Below, piece after piece: positions 7,734-18,285 of a DNA stretch of 64,000 nt (position 1 is its first letter; the number at the start of each line of letters is the position of its first letter). This DNA comes from Ignavibacteria bacterium. Lineage in GTDB: Bacteria; Bacteroidota; Ignavibacteria; Kapaibacteriales; UBA961. The notes under the pieces are model-generated. The model ran no database searches, was not told the DNA's origin, and was given only the letters and a program-made list of their open reading frames with translations. The DNA lies in the NCBI GenBank assembly GCA_016720145.1, contig JADJXV010000003.1:441464-505463 (forward strand), in the 5' to 3' direction. The position numbers and the translations under genes were made by a program.

Positions 7734-10526
7734 TTAACGGGCAATCAAAAACGGAATTTTCGTTTGTGTGGTGCCAAAACTGAAAACAGCTGTATAGTTA
7801 CCACTTGGCATTCTCCCAATTTCCGAAGTAGAATTCCAAACAAATTGGAATTCACTGCTATCTCCGACCGAAGTTGCTAGTCGTGTTTCGTGAGCAATTT
7901 GATTGCCGGAAAGATCGAATATTCTCATGTTTACTGGTGTCGCAGCTGCTGCAGAACCGGTAAAATACACAGCACCGGTAGATGGATTCGGATAAACGCT
8001 AATCTTTGAAGATAATACAGCATCCTCATCTACACCTACAGACTCTATGCCTCTTCCCTGAATCGGAAATCTGACGGTATCTCCATCCTCAGTAATAACA
8101 ACGTATTCTGATGTTCGCATGCCAATTGCAGTTGGCATAAAAGTTATTGAAAGAGTAATGCAGCTATCCGGTGCGAGATCGAAATTAGTAAACGTGGAGC
8201 CGGTCATTGTAAAATTGTTTACATTTTGCCCCATGAGTGAAGCGCTCAAGACATGGAGCACATAATCTCCTGTATTGCAAAATTTCAGCAATTTCTCTTT
8301 TGAGGAATTACCGACGATAGTTGAGTCCATTTCCAAGGTTGTAGTATTTTCAATTTTTCCTAAGCATCCTTTGCCCATCAAATTCAATTTCGGGCTTGCG
8401 ACAGTGCTATTGCTTGTAAATTCAAGGGTTGCGGACTTGGCCGCTTTTGTACTAGGTATAAATTTCAGAATAATTGTACGCTTTTCGTTCGGTGCGAGAG
8501 TGAATGAGCCTCCACCGCTGAAGATAACGAAGTCCTGCATGTCAGCACCTTTTATCGTAACATCGGTCACATTCAGTGGCTGTCCGCCGCCATTGAAGAC
8601 TACATTTGAGAGTGTTTTTTCTTGCGAAGATTTGACTTTTGTACAACCAAAATCAACCGTTGAACTGCTGAGTGCGAGGGCAGCTCCTGCCGGTGGAGCA
8701 GTGACGGTAAGCTTAGCTGAAGAGCTTTCGACTTGACCGCAGGTATTTTTCACAATACAACTGTATCTACCAGAATCTGATAGCTTTACATTGGATATTG
8801 TTAGGGTTGATAATGTATCTGAGGGACGAATTGAACTATTTTTCATCCATTGAAATCGAGCGCCGGATCCGGTAGCAGCCACACTGAAGCTCACCGTTAA
8901 ATTAGTTTGAACGCTTGTATCATGAGGTTGAGATGTAATTGCAATTGATTCTTGTGTTTTAAGGAATGCCGTAGCGCTTGTGGAAGTTAACCCGCATGCG
9001 TTGGTAATGACTACATCATAGTTTCCGAGTTCAGCCGCTGTGACAGATGGCACTGCAAATTGTACACCGGTAGCATTGTCAATTTTCTTCCCATCTTTTC
9101 GCCATTGATAGCTCAGTCCAATTCCCGTTGCTTCGACGATAAATTGCGCTGATGTTCCAGCACATACTGTCGTATCTTTAGGATTTTTAACAACTTTCGG
9201 CGGAAGTGTAAATTTTAGATTTGCCTGGTTACTTGTTTGTGGAGGTGAGCATTTACCGGAAACAGTCACGGAGTAATTACCCGTATCTGATGCATTAACA
9301 GTAGGAATTGTGAAACTAATACCTGTTGCACCGTTGATATTCGTTCCATTTTTTTTCCATTGATAGGTGAGAATTGATCCGGTAGCACGGCAGTTGAATG
9401 TAGCGGATGTGCCGGGGCAGACTGTTGTGTCATTCGGCTGCTGCGTTACATTCGGGGGTTGACTGATGAGAAATCCTGCCGGACTGCTTGTCGTAGGCGC
9501 GCAACCAGTAATGACGACATCGTAATTCCCTTCATCACTTTGCTGAGCATTGGTAATGGTATAGCTCGTCGACGTTGCCCCTTGGATATTTGTATTATTT
9601 TTTCGCCATTGATAGAGGTATCCGGGATAGTTATCGGCAGTCACGGTAAAAGTGACCGAACCTCCCAGACACGAAGAATCGCCTTTGGGTTGGGTAATTA
9701 TTTGAGGAGTGGTGAGCATGCTGAACTTTGTATTCGAGGCATCCGACATCGTAGGATTAAACGTAGAAACGACGCGTACTTTATAGTCGGTCGATATCGC
9801 TTGATTGGTTGGGAAGTTCCAAAGATATAATCCAGGTGAGCCGGGCACTGTAGCTAATGTGTACCATGAAGCACCGTTATTGCTTGAATACTCGACATTT
9901 ACACTACCCTTTATGATTACGGGAGTCCATGTAATTACCGTATAATCTCCTTGACAGAAACGTTCACCGCCATTTGGAGCTAATACTTGCAAAGCAGTAT
10001 CCGCTACTATGATTGTCAGTGGTGTCATGTATTCCCATTCGTCACCACTTGATTGGAAATTATTATTAGCGCCAAGCCCTACTCCCCTTATAGTAAAGTC
10101 ACCCGCAGTGTTTGGAGCAGTCCAAGTGAAGCTAAAATCAGCCGAACCGCTCATGCTTTGAGGTTGGTTGTGTGTAATTTCATTATTAGAAATCTTTGTT
10201 CCTGTCCCGGATTCTAACGTTCCCGCAATTGAGCCAAGAGAATCAGTAACTGATATATTAATCCCGGCTCGTGATTTGGTTTGGTGTGCTACGACGGCCG
10301 TAAAAGTTCGTGAAGTACCGGGAAGCATATAAATTACATTTGAAGAAATTCCTTGTAACACTATACTTGTATTAGGATCTTGCGTATGACAGCTCGACCC
10401 TCCACATCCGCTTTGAGTATATCCTGTCGAACCGTTTCGATAGGCAGATGCAGAATGGGAACAAACAATCACTGCCAGTAAGAGCACAACTAATTGCATG
10501 GCCTGTTTTAGCATAGAATCCTTCAT
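7734..10526 (-). CDS. Secreted choice-of-anchor V / Ig-like protein with T9SS tail (paralog 1)
   Basis: 930 residues. Order of parts: signal peptide (to about Ala28); a choice-of-anchor V-like domain with the motif C41-x4-C46-H47; a 'VLAPNGGERFCQGDYTVITW' beta domain; about five Ig-like domains of ~85 residues, each with a 'YQWRKNG' strand and an 'xxDxGxYxVxVTG' strand; an ASH/choice-of-anchor D domain ('STVDFGCTKVKSS...NGGGQPL'); a second shorter copy; and a T9SS type A tail ('SVYPNPSTGAVYFTG' to 'KIPFLIAR'). It is thus a long, modular cell-surface protein, perhaps an adhesin. ATG 10526 is given; ATG 10514, with AAGGA just upstream, is equally possible. It is the last of three tandem paralogs on this strand. 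Confidence 0.85.
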   Translation of the reverse strand: MKDSMLKQAMQLVVLLLAVIVCSHSASAYRNGSTGYTQSGCGGSSCHTQDPNTSIVLQGISSNVIYMLPGTSRTFTAVVAHQTKSRAGINISVTDSLGSIAGTLESGTGTKISNNEITHNQPQSMSGSADFSFTWTAPNTAGDFTIRGVGLGANNNFQSSGDEWEYMTPLTIIVADTALQVLAPNGGERFCQGDYTVITWTPVIIKGSVNVEYSSNNGASWYTLATVPGSPGLYLWNFPTNQAISTDYKVRVVSTFNPTMSDASNTKFSMLTTPQIITQPKGDSSCLGGSVTFTVTADNYPGYLYQWRKNNTNIQGATSTSYTITNAQQSDEGNYDVVITGCAPTTSSPAGFLISQPPNVTQQPNDTTVCPGTSATFNCRATGSILTYQWKKNGTNINGATGISFTIPTVNASDTGNYSVTVSGKCSPPQTSNQANLKFTLPPKVVKNPKDTTVCAGTSAQFIVEATGIGLSYQWRKDGKKIDNATGVQFAVPSVTAAELGNYDVVITNACGLTSTSATAFLKTQESIAITSQPHDTSVQTNLTVSFSVAATGSGARFQWMKNSSIRPSDTLSTLTISNVKLSDSGRYSCIVKNTCGQVESSSAKLTVTAPPAGAALALSSSTVDFGCTKVKSSQEKTLSNVVFNGGGQPLNVTDVTIKGADMQDFVIFSGGGSFTLAPNEKRTIILKFIPSTKAAKSATLEFTSNSTVASPKLNLMGKGCLGKIENTTTLEMDSTIVGNSSKEKLLKFCNTGDYVLHVLSASLMGQNVNNFTMTGSTFTNFDLAPDSCITLSITFMPTAIGMRTSEYVVITEDGDTVRFPIQGRGIESVGVDEDAVLSSKISVYPNPSTGAVYFTGSAAAATPVNMRIFDLSGNQIAHETRLATSVGDSSEFQFVWNSTSEIGRMPSGNYTAVFSFGTTQTKIPFLIAR

Positions 10527-10650
10527 TGATACTCTCTGAATTATATATGGATAAAGAAGTTACAGAGCCAGTAACACATAATGCCAAGAGTTGTCACTAC
10601 GTATCGAAAATCTGAAAGGATGACAGACATACTCCAACTCTTGTTAAGCA

Positions 10651-13422
10651 TTAACGAACTATGACAAAGGGAGTTCTGATTTGATTTGTACCTATTGTAA
10701 ATACAGCCGAGTAATTACCCGCTGATAATTCTGAATGTGCGTTCAACGCTATTTGAAATTCTCCTGTTGTAGAAACTGTATTTGTTTCTTGATGAATCTG
10801 ATTGCCAAGAGCATCAAATATTCTTAAATGAACAGGTAAAGTAGATGATGCAACACCTGAAAACACTACTCTACCAGTGGCAGGATTAGGATAAACATTC
10901 ACAGATGTCAAATTAGCAGGATTCTCTTCAATACCAACAGGTAAGTATCCAATACCTTCGAGAGGCATCTTGATAGTCTCACCGTCGATAAGGAGATTAA
11001 GCTCGGCAATATGCTTACCTTCTTGTGTAGGCGTGAAACTGATCGGAACATTTAAGCAATCGTTTGGCTTGATGGTAGCATTAGATAATAAGCTTGAATT
11101 GATTGTGTAATTTACTGCGTTAGTGCCTGAAATTACTCCACTTGTAATGATAATCGGATAATCACCAGTATTACATACTTTCAGTACCGAATCATGCTTC
11201 GAACTCACAAGTACCGAATCCATCGAGAATACAACTGTATTTTCGATTTTACCTAGGCAACCTTTTCCACTAAGTAAAAGCTTCGGTGAAGTAGTGGTGC
11301 TATTACTTGTAAATTCGAGGCTTGCTGATTTGGCAGATTGCGTTTGCGGATTAAAACGTAACTGAAGAGTTCTTTTTTCATTTGGGGCGAGAGTAAAGGT
11401 GCCCCCGCCTGTTACTATGCTGAATTCACCTGCATCATTGCCTGTAATTGCAACATTCGTAACGTTTAACGGCTGCCCACCACCGTTGAATACGACATTA
11501 GTCAAGGTTGAGTCTCGAGTAGTCTTAACTTTGGTGCAAGTAAAATCAACCGTAGAAACACTGACTGCAAGCGCGGCACCGGCAGGTGGTGCAGATACAG
11601 TGAGCTTGGCAATATTGCTCTCCACCTGACCACAAGCATTTTTAATTATACATTTATAACTACCTGAATCAGATAATTTTACGTTTTTGATGGTAATGGT
11701 AGGGAGCGTATCTGCATTGCGTAACGTTCCATTTTTCATCCATTGATAGGAAATACCCTCTCCACTTCCGGACACACTGAAGGTTGCCGTAAGATTTGTC
11801 TGGACAGAAGTATCTCGAGGCTGAGATGTAATTGCAACAGCATCACGAATTTTTAGAACAGCGGCTTTACTTGTCGACACCAAATCACACGAATTCGTAA
11901 TTACTACATCGTAATTAGATGCATCTGCTGCAGTTACTCCATTAATCACATAATTATTACCAAAGGCGTTTTCGATGTTTTTTCCATTTTTACGCCATTG
12001 ATACGTGAGTCCGCTTCCTGTAGCTTCCACGGTAAAAATTGCTGTCTGACCAATGCATTCCAGTGTGTCTCGCGGCTGCACGGTAACGGTCGGTGCTGTG
12101 ATAAATCGAAGATGAGCAGGATTACTTGTCTGAGAAGGTGTACATTTACCACTGACAGTAATGGTGTAATCACCTGTATCTGCGACAGTTACTGCAGGAA
12201 AATTCAGGACGGGGCTTGTTGCGCCGGTAATATTCGTTCCGTTTTTCTTCCATTGATAGGTAAGAATTGATCCGGTCGCATTGCAATGAAGTGTAGCGGT
12301 TGTGCCCTTACAAACTGCAGTATCTGCAGGAGGCAATGTAAATGCCGGAGGTGAACTAATTTGAAAGATTCCTATATTGCTGGTAACCGGCGAACATCCT
12401 GTGACGATCACATCATAATCACCTTCTTGCCCCATCTGGGCATTTGGTATCACATAGTTTGCTGAAGTTGCTCCTGTTACGTTTTGTCCGTTTCTTCTCC
12501 ATTGATAGGTATAGAGTGTCGGATTATCTGTGGTAACAGAAATTGTCATCGAGCCACCCGCACAGACCGAATCATTCTTAGGATGAGTGATAATTGTAGG
12601 TACTGTGTGAATAGTAAAATTATTATTTGACTGATCATTTACTGAGCTTGTAGATGCATCGGATACTCGGATTTTGTAGGTAGATCCTATTGCAATGTTC
12701 GCAGGTACCGTCCATAAATAAAAATTAGGAGAGGTAGGTACGGTCGCAATTGTTGTCCAATTTGTGCCGTTAGTTGTATACTCTAATCGTACATTATTGG
12801 ACAGATTAATTGGCGTCCACGAAATATTTAGTTGTGAGTTACGGCAAGCAATTTCTCCACCATTCGGAGCGACGAGCACTACACTTGGGTTGGCTACAAT
12901 GATGGTAAGCTGTGTCATGAAGCTCCAAGAATCACCACCTGAATTATTATCATTGTTTACGGCATTACCTGCTGCGCGCATGTAATAAGTACCTGTTGCG
13001 CTAGGAGCTTGCCATGTATAATTGAATGAAAACTGACCGTTAGACATCACTTGAGGTCCGGTGTGAGTCAGTTCAGCTGCACCTGGCTTTTTAAGACCGG
13101 TACCGGCAGTCAAGTTACCAACACTATTGTCACTGGAATTTTTAACCCCAATATTAATACCAGCCCGTACTTGTGATGAATGTGATACAATTGCCGAGAA
13201 GCTCCGTGTACTATTCGGAGACATATAAATCGTATTACTAGATAAGCCGGAAATATTAACTGAAGTTGATGAATTCTGATCGTGACACCCGTTTCCCGAG
13301 CAGCCGCTTGTCGTTCTACCTGTAATTCCATTTCTATCGGCATAAACTGTGGTAAACGAACTAACAAAAATTACGAGAATGAATACTGTAATCTTAAAAT
13401 ACATAGAACCAATTGAGTTCAT
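10651..13422 (-). CDS. Secreted choice-of-anchor V / Ig-like protein with T9SS tail (paralog 2)
   Basis: 923 residues from the ATG at 13422, chosen over an in-frame ATG at 13452 because GAGG precedes it and a normal signal peptide follows ('MYFKITVFILVIFVSSFTTVYA'). The architecture is the same as in the two flanking genes: an anchor V-like domain with C41-x4-C46-H47, a 'VAPNGGEIACRNSQLNISW' domain, five Ig-like repeats, an ASH-type domain ('STVDFTCTKVKTT') and a T9SS tail ('VNVYPNPATGRVVFSG' to 'TPFVIVR'). Paired cysteines in each Ig-like unit suggest disulphides in an exported protein. The spacing of about 124 bases to the next paralog suggests recent tandem duplication. Surface role inferred; partner unknown. 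Confidence 0.85.
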   Translation of the reverse strand: MNSIGSMYFKITVFILVIFVSSFTTVYADRNGITGRTTSGCSGNGCHDQNSSTSVNISGLSSNTIYMSPNSTRSFSAIVSHSSQVRAGINIGVKNSSDNSVGNLTAGTGLKKPGAAELTHTGPQVMSNGQFSFNYTWQAPSATGTYYMRAAGNAVNNDNNSGGDSWSFMTQLTIIVANPSVVLVAPNGGEIACRNSQLNISWTPINLSNNVRLEYTTNGTNWTTIATVPTSPNFYLWTVPANIAIGSTYKIRVSDASTSSVNDQSNNNFTIHTVPTIITHPKNDSVCAGGSMTISVTTDNPTLYTYQWRRNGQNVTGATSANYVIPNAQMGQEGDYDVIVTGCSPVTSNIGIFQISSPPAFTLPPADTAVCKGTTATLHCNATGSILTYQWKKNGTNITGATSPVLNFPAVTVADTGDYTITVSGKCTPSQTSNPAHLRFITAPTVTVQPRDTLECIGQTAIFTVEATGSGLTYQWRKNGKNIENAFGNNYVINGVTAADASNYDVVITNSCDLVSTSKAAVLKIRDAVAITSQPRDTSVQTNLTATFSVSGSGEGISYQWMKNGTLRNADTLPTITIKNVKLSDSGSYKCIIKNACGQVESNIAKLTVSAPPAGAALAVSVSTVDFTCTKVKTTRDSTLTNVVFNGGGQPLNVTNVAITGNDAGEFSIVTGGGTFTLAPNEKRTLQLRFNPQTQSAKSASLEFTSNSTTTSPKLLLSGKGCLGKIENTVVFSMDSVLVSSKHDSVLKVCNTGDYPIIITSGVISGTNAVNYTINSSLLSNATIKPNDCLNVPISFTPTQEGKHIAELNLLIDGETIKMPLEGIGYLPVGIEENPANLTSVNVYPNPATGRVVFSGVASSTLPVHLRIFDALGNQIHQETNTVSTTGEFQIALNAHSELSAGNYSAVFTIGTNQIRTPFVIVR

Positions 13423-13472
13423 AAATCCTCTATCTTCAAATAAATAATACAAATGTTGTTGTTATCAATTTG

Positions 13473-13480
13473 CAAAAATA
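13473..13480 (-). promoter_or_regulatory. -7 box (TATTTTTG) upstream of paralog 2
   Basis: The plus-strand CAAAAATA reads TATTTTTG on the minus strand, 51 bases before the chosen start at 13422. Together with the terminator at 13565-13598 it suggests that paralog 2 is transcribed independently of paralog 3. Confidence 0.4.
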
Positions 13481-13564
13481 CAAGATTCAGTGATAAAATT
13501 TACTGAACAATTTTTAAGAATTGTAACTCTTAACTTTTTCAGCGTCAAGAATATACTTTTTGAT

Positions 13565-13598
13565 AAAAAAAAAGCCCCTGTTTTATTCAACAGGGGCT
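13565..13598 (-). terminator. Strong intrinsic terminator after paralog 3
   Basis: On the minus strand, AGCCCCTGTT pairs with AACAGGGGCT (plus-strand arms 13573-13582 and 13589-13598, six-base loop) and is followed by a run of eight or nine T. It lies 22 bases after the stop codon of the 13620-16370 gene. Confidence 0.93.
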
Positions 13599-13619
13599 AC
13601 TAAAATCACGGAAAATTGC

Positions 13620-16370
13620 TTATCGAGATATGACAAACGGTATGCGTATTTGACTTGTACCGAAAGTTATAATTGCCGTATAATTACCACTTGTCACCGG
13701 TGAATTCCACGTCAAATCGAATGCACCAGCCGAAGTAAGACTATGAGTTTCTTGACTTACCTGATTACCAGACACATCGAAAATTCTCAGATTGACCGGT
13801 GCAGGCATTGCAACCATGCCAGTGAATATAACTGCTCCGTTCGATGGATTTGGATAGACGCTTACACTTGAGAACACTCCATTCGATTCGTTAACACCGT
13901 TTGCGGGTTCTCCCTTTGCTTCAAAATTAATCGTGAATTTCTCGCCATCTTTTTCTGTAATTGTAAGGGTCGCCGTAATTATACCTTCCGCTTGCGGTGT
14001 GAATTGAACCGGCAAATTAATACAATCACCTGGCTGGAGTGTTTTGCCTGTCAAAACTGATGTTGTTATCACGAAAGTAGTTCCGGATTGAACTACATCT
14101 GCCGATTGAATAGTCATTTCGGCATCACCTGTATTACAGATTTTGATGATTGTATCGAGCTTTGAGCCAATTTTTACAGTGCCGAGCATTGCGCTTGGGA
14201 GAGTAATTGCACCCGTGCATCCTTTACCTGCGAGTGTAAGCTTCGGAGCAGTTGTAGAACTATTACTTGTAAATTCAAGACTTGCCGATTTGGAAGCCTT
14301 TGTACTCGGGGTAAATTTAAGGACGATTGTATGTTTTTCATTTGGAGCCAGTGTGAATGCAGATCCACCACTCACGATCGAAAAGTCACTTGCATCATTT
14401 CCCGTAAGAGCTAAAGCAGTGACACTTAGCGGCTGTCCACCACCATTAAATACGACATTAGTTAGCGTCGAATCTTTGGATGTTTTGACTTTGACACAAG
14501 AGAAGTCCACTGACGAAACGCTGAGTGCGAGTGCAGAGCCGGCCGGTGGAGCGGTCACTGATAATTTAGCGACCGAGCTTTCGACCTGACCGCATATATT
14601 TTTGACGATACATTTATAAGATACTGAGTCAGAAAGCTTTACATTAGAGATAGTTAAAGTAGAGAGTGTGTCTCCGGTGCGATTAGTACCATTTTTCTGC
14701 CATTGATATTTAACGTCTGTACCGATAGCTGTTACTTTAAATACTGCCGATAGATTTGTTTGGACAATTGTATCTTTAGGATGAGTAGTAATTGCAACAG
14801 ATTCACGTGTTTTGAGTTGTGCGGCAATACTCGTTGTCGATAGATTGCAAGAATTTGTCACGACTACATCATAGCCCGTAGCATCTGCTGCTGTGACTGA
14901 GGCAACGACTAAATTATTACCCATTGCTCCGTCGATATTTTTACCATTTTTACGCCATTGATAGGTCAGTCCATTACCTAATGCTTCTACAGAAAACTGC
15001 GCAGTTTCACCCAAACATACTGTCGTATCTCGCGGAATCTTTGAAATAGTAGGAGATGGTGTAAAACGCACGTTAGCCGGACTGGTCGTCTGGGGAGGGT
15101 TACACTTCCCTGTCACCGTTACAGTATAAGCACCTGTATCGGCAGCAGTTACAGAATTTAAAATCAATTTTGCATTTGTAGCGCCTGCTATTACAGTACC
15201 ATTTTTCTTCCATTGAAAGGTAATATTTGTACCGGTTGCGTTTGAATTAAGAGTCGCTGCCGTGCCCGGACAGACAACAGTATCATTTGGCTGTTCAGTA
15301 ATCGAGGGAGATGTATTTACGATTAATGTAACCGCTGAACTGGTTAGGATCGAACATCCTGTGACCATTACATCATAGCCTGCTGCATCGGCCTGCTGTA
15401 CAGATGATATCGTATAACTCGTTGAATTTGCGCCGGTAATTGGATTCCCACCTTTCCTCCACTGATACGTATATCCGGTCGGATTATCGGTAACAACTGT
15501 AAAAGTAACCGGACTACCCGGGCAGACTGTATCCGGCTTGGGCTGTGTCGTAATTTGTGGTGCTTGAGATATCGTAAAATTAGCATTCGACATATCGGTA
15601 ATTGATGCATTCGTAGCATCGGAAATACGGATTTTATATGTTGTAGAGCTTGCAATTGCTGAGGGAATACTCCAAGTGTAGGATGTAGGAGATGCCGGGA
15701 CAGTGGCAATCTCAGTAAATTGAGTTCCGTTAGTTGTGTACTCAATTTTAACATTACCTGTCAGAAGAGATTGATTCCACGTGATATTGGTCGATGCACT
15801 TTTACAGAATACTTCCGAACCGTTTGGTGCAGTCACTGTAACGCTTGGTGTAGCCACTGTGATTGTTATTTGACTTAAAAAGTTCCATTGATCTCCTGTA
15901 TCACCACCATTATTATTGACAGCATTTCCGGCTGCTTTAAGGAAATAATCACCGGTTGAGGTCGGAGCAGTCCAAGAAAAAGTAAAGGTAGCTTGACCGC
16001 CTGTAATATCTTGTTTGCCATTATGAGTCAGTTCCCCACCTTGTGTTTTTAATCCGGTACTTGCCGTTAATGTGCCTACATTGCTGCCACCGGAATTGGT
16101 AATTGCAATATTTGTACCTGCTTTTGACAGAGTAGCGTGAGCAACAAATACAGTAAAAGATCTGTTTTCTCCCGGGGACATTGTTATCGAATTCCCACTT
16201 ATACCTTGCACACTCAGTGTGGTAGCATTATTTGATCCTCCATGACAAGTACAGCCCGCAGTAGTTTGACCTGTAATACCATTCCCAGTTGAAAATGCAG
16301 TAGTAGCACTTGAAAGAACTATCCAAATTGCAAGCAATGTGAGTCGAAAAAATGTTTGTTGTTTGTTCAT
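13620..16370 (-). CDS. Secreted choice-of-anchor V / Ig-like protein with T9SS tail (paralog 3)
   Basis: 916 residues, with AGGAG six bases before the ATG. After the signal peptide ('LTLLAIWIVLSSATTAFS') the anchor V-like domain carries a contracted motif, C40-T-C42-H43, instead of the C-x4-C-H of its two paralogs. Then follow a 'VTAPNGSEVFCKSASTNITW' domain, five Ig-like repeats, an ASH-type domain ('SSVDFSCVKVKTS'), a second partial copy and a T9SS type A tail ('VSVYPNPSNGAVIFTG' to 'RIPFVISR'). Thr, Ser and Asn are very frequent, as in other exported beta proteins. It heads the tandem triplet on the minus strand. No enzymatic domain is visible; an adhesive or matrix role is a guess. Confidence 0.85.
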   Translation of the reverse strand: MNKQQTFFRLTLLAIWIVLSSATTAFSTGNGITGQTTAGCTCHGGSNNATTLSVQGISGNSITMSPGENRSFTVFVAHATLSKAGTNIAITNSGGSNVGTLTASTGLKTQGGELTHNGKQDITGGQATFTFSWTAPTSTGDYFLKAAGNAVNNNGGDTGDQWNFLSQITITVATPSVTVTAPNGSEVFCKSASTNITWNQSLLTGNVKIEYTTNGTQFTEIATVPASPTSYTWSIPSAIASSTTYKIRISDATNASITDMSNANFTISQAPQITTQPKPDTVCPGSPVTFTVVTDNPTGYTYQWRKGGNPITGANSTSYTISSVQQADAAGYDVMVTGCSILTSSAVTLIVNTSPSITEQPNDTVVCPGTAATLNSNATGTNITFQWKKNGTVIAGATNAKLILNSVTAADTGAYTVTVTGKCNPPQTTSPANVRFTPSPTISKIPRDTTVCLGETAQFSVEALGNGLTYQWRKNGKNIDGAMGNNLVVASVTAADATGYDVVVTNSCNLSTTSIAAQLKTRESVAITTHPKDTIVQTNLSAVFKVTAIGTDVKYQWQKNGTNRTGDTLSTLTISNVKLSDSVSYKCIVKNICGQVESSVAKLSVTAPPAGSALALSVSSVDFSCVKVKTSKDSTLTNVVFNGGGQPLSVTALALTGNDASDFSIVSGGSAFTLAPNEKHTIVLKFTPSTKASKSASLEFTSNSSTTAPKLTLAGKGCTGAITLPSAMLGTVKIGSKLDTIIKICNTGDAEMTIQSADVVQSGTTFVITTSVLTGKTLQPGDCINLPVQFTPQAEGIITATLTITEKDGEKFTINFEAKGEPANGVNESNGVFSSVSVYPNPSNGAVIFTGMVAMPAPVNLRIFDVSGNQVSQETHSLTSAGAFDLTWNSPVTSGNYTAIITFGTSQIRIPFVISR

Positions 16371-16702
16371 AATGAACTCCTGTATGTATAAATAAAATGA
16401 AATTTGATTGTAAATGGAACTAAAAATACAGTTACGTAGGTATAAGTACTTTGAATCCTAAAAAAACCGATGATTTCTCGTGGTACTTTGACTTGACAAT
16501 CTACGCTTTTTGTTCCCTAAATTATGTTTTGTTGAAATTTTTCTTTTAGTAATCAGAGTAGTATAATTGATTGGATTATTACTATTTTATAGGTCATTAA
16601 ATAATCACTGTAATAGATATAACCTTTATTTTATATTATAAGTTTGATGATATCTTGTAACAAATGACGGTAGGAATTTTATCATTATAATTTTAGAACT
16701 GC
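16371..16702. other. AT-rich divergent intergenic region
   Basis: 332 bases between the divergent genes at 16370 (minus) and 16703 (plus). No gene is seen. A TAAGTTTG match to the -7 consensus lies at 16639-16646 on the plus strand, 57 bases before the 16703 start, without a matching -33 box. A TTGACA lies near 16493 without a well-spaced partner. Promoters for both genes must be here but are not firmly located. Confidence 0.5.
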
Positions 16703-18235
16703 ATGAAACAATCTGACGACCTTTTTGATTTGATTAAATCCCTTAAAAAAACAGAAAAACGATATTTCAAGATATATGCTACCCGGCATTCTGAGCAGTC
16801 AAATTCGGCTAAATTGTTCTCAGCAATCGAAAAAATGACCGAATACGAAGAAGAATCCCTCTATAGAATTTTCAAAGGAGAGAAATTTCTTGATCAGCTT
16901 GCAGTCGCTAAAAATTACTTATCTAAAATCATCTTGGAAAGCATGACCCTCTATCATGCAGCTGATTCGGTACAATCGGAAATCACTCATTTGCTCCAAC
17001 AAGTCGAATTTTTGCTCAATCGAGGATTGAATGAACAAGCATCGAAGAAGCTCACCAAAGCGGAAAATCTCTCTATTAAATTTGAAAATCTCCAAAAAAT
17101 CTTGGAATGCTGTACGTGGAGGCGCACTTTACAAACGAAAAGCAATTACAAAGACCTTACATTACTACTTGAGAGAGAAGAGCTTACCTTAAAAAAACTC
17201 CAAAATATATTCGAATATCGCAAAATCTCAGCAAAAGTATTCGGTATCTTGAGGCAAGTCGGCCGGAATCCGACTGCCGAACAGTGGCAGCTCATCAATT
17301 CCACCCTCGAGCATCCTTTGCTAACTGAAGCTAAAAATGCTATTTGCTTCGAATCCACCGGGCACTTTCTCAATATTCATGCAGCTGTTAGTTTTTTAAA
17401 AAATGATAAAAATGCTATCTATTATTTTACTAAAACTCATGTAGAATGGCTCGAAGCACACCCATTTCAAATTCAAATTCACCCTAAATCTTACTTAGAT
17501 TCTATACATAACTATCTGCATTCTTGCTTCGATACACGAAAATTCGAAGAAATGGAAAATGGATTACAAAAGTTGAAATCTATTGAAATTGATACTGCTT
17601 ATCTCGAAGAACCAACTTTTATCACCATTCATTCTCTCGAGCTATTATTGCGAATCACCTCAGGAGAATGTACGAAAGGATTGGAATCTATACCTCTGAT
17701 TGAAGAAGGACTAGAAAAATTCCCATCCCTTTCCCCGACGGAAAAAGCAATATTATTTGAACGCGTTATCAGAATCTTGATAGCTACCGGTAATCCATCC
17801 ATTGCATTGAAATGGGTAAATACTCTGATTAACGACTCAATTATACGGTCTATACGTCCCGATATCCTTACGACTATCAAGCTTCTAAACATTATAGTCC
17901 ATTTTGACTTAGGCAATGCAGACTTCGCTCAACATTTGATTAAAATTGAAGGTAAACATTTTCTTAAAGAAAATATCCCTTTCATTGAGTATTTACTTCT
18001 TACCGGCATAGCATCTCTACCGGTCGTCCATAAGAAGACCGTAATACCCGAGTCATTTTTTAAGGACTTGCTAGGCGCATGTGAGTATCACTTTACAAAA
18101 CATCCCGAAGAGTTAGAATCACAAGTTTATTTTCTCTCGTGGATTGAGAGTAAAGTCCTCTCTAAACCGATGGAAATCCTCATTCATACGCATTTCGCAG
18201 AGATCTATCTACATCAATCACCGCCAAAGTTTTAG
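16703..18235 (+). CDS. Conserved helical protein of unknown function
   Basis: 510 residues, no signal peptide, no membrane segment. The opening 'DLFDLIKSLKKTEKRYFKIYA' resembles the N-terminus of a family of large helical cytoplasmic proteins found in Bacteroidota ('SLTKSEKRYFKL'), whose function is unknown. Nearly the whole chain is predictable as amphipathic helices of 30-40 residue spacing, like a degenerate TPR solenoid, although no clear TPR consensus is seen. Charged residues dominate and codon use is AT-rich like the neighbours. It stands alone between divergent and convergent neighbours and has a bidirectional terminator behind it. A protein-protein interaction role is plausible, nothing more specific. 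Confidence 0.75.
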   Translation: MKQSDDLFDLIKSLKKTEKRYFKIYATRHSEQSNSAKLFSAIEKMTEYEEESLYRIFKGEKFLDQLAVAKNYLSKIILESMTLYHAADSVQSEITHLLQQVEFLLNRGLNEQASKKLTKAENLSIKFENLQKILECCTWRRTLQTKSNYKDLTLLLEREELTLKKLQNIFEYRKISAKVFGILRQVGRNPTAEQWQLINSTLEHPLLTEAKNAICFESTGHFLNIHAAVSFLKNDKNAIYYFTKTHVEWLEAHPFQIQIHPKSYLDSIHNYLHSCFDTRKFEEMENGLQKLKSIEIDTAYLEEPTFITIHSLELLLRITSGECTKGLESIPLIEEGLEKFPSLSPTEKAILFERVIRILIATGNPSIALKWVNTLINDSIIRSIRPDILTTIKLLNIIVHFDLGNADFAQHLIKIEGKHFLKENIPFIEYLLLTGIASLPVVHKKTVIPESFFKDLLGACEYHFTKHPEELESQVYFLSWIESKVLSKPMEILIHTHFAEIYLHQSPPKF

Positions 18236-18285
18236 CTTTTAAAAAGAGTACTGTCGCACAACTCAAATCAATAAGCTATCAAAAC

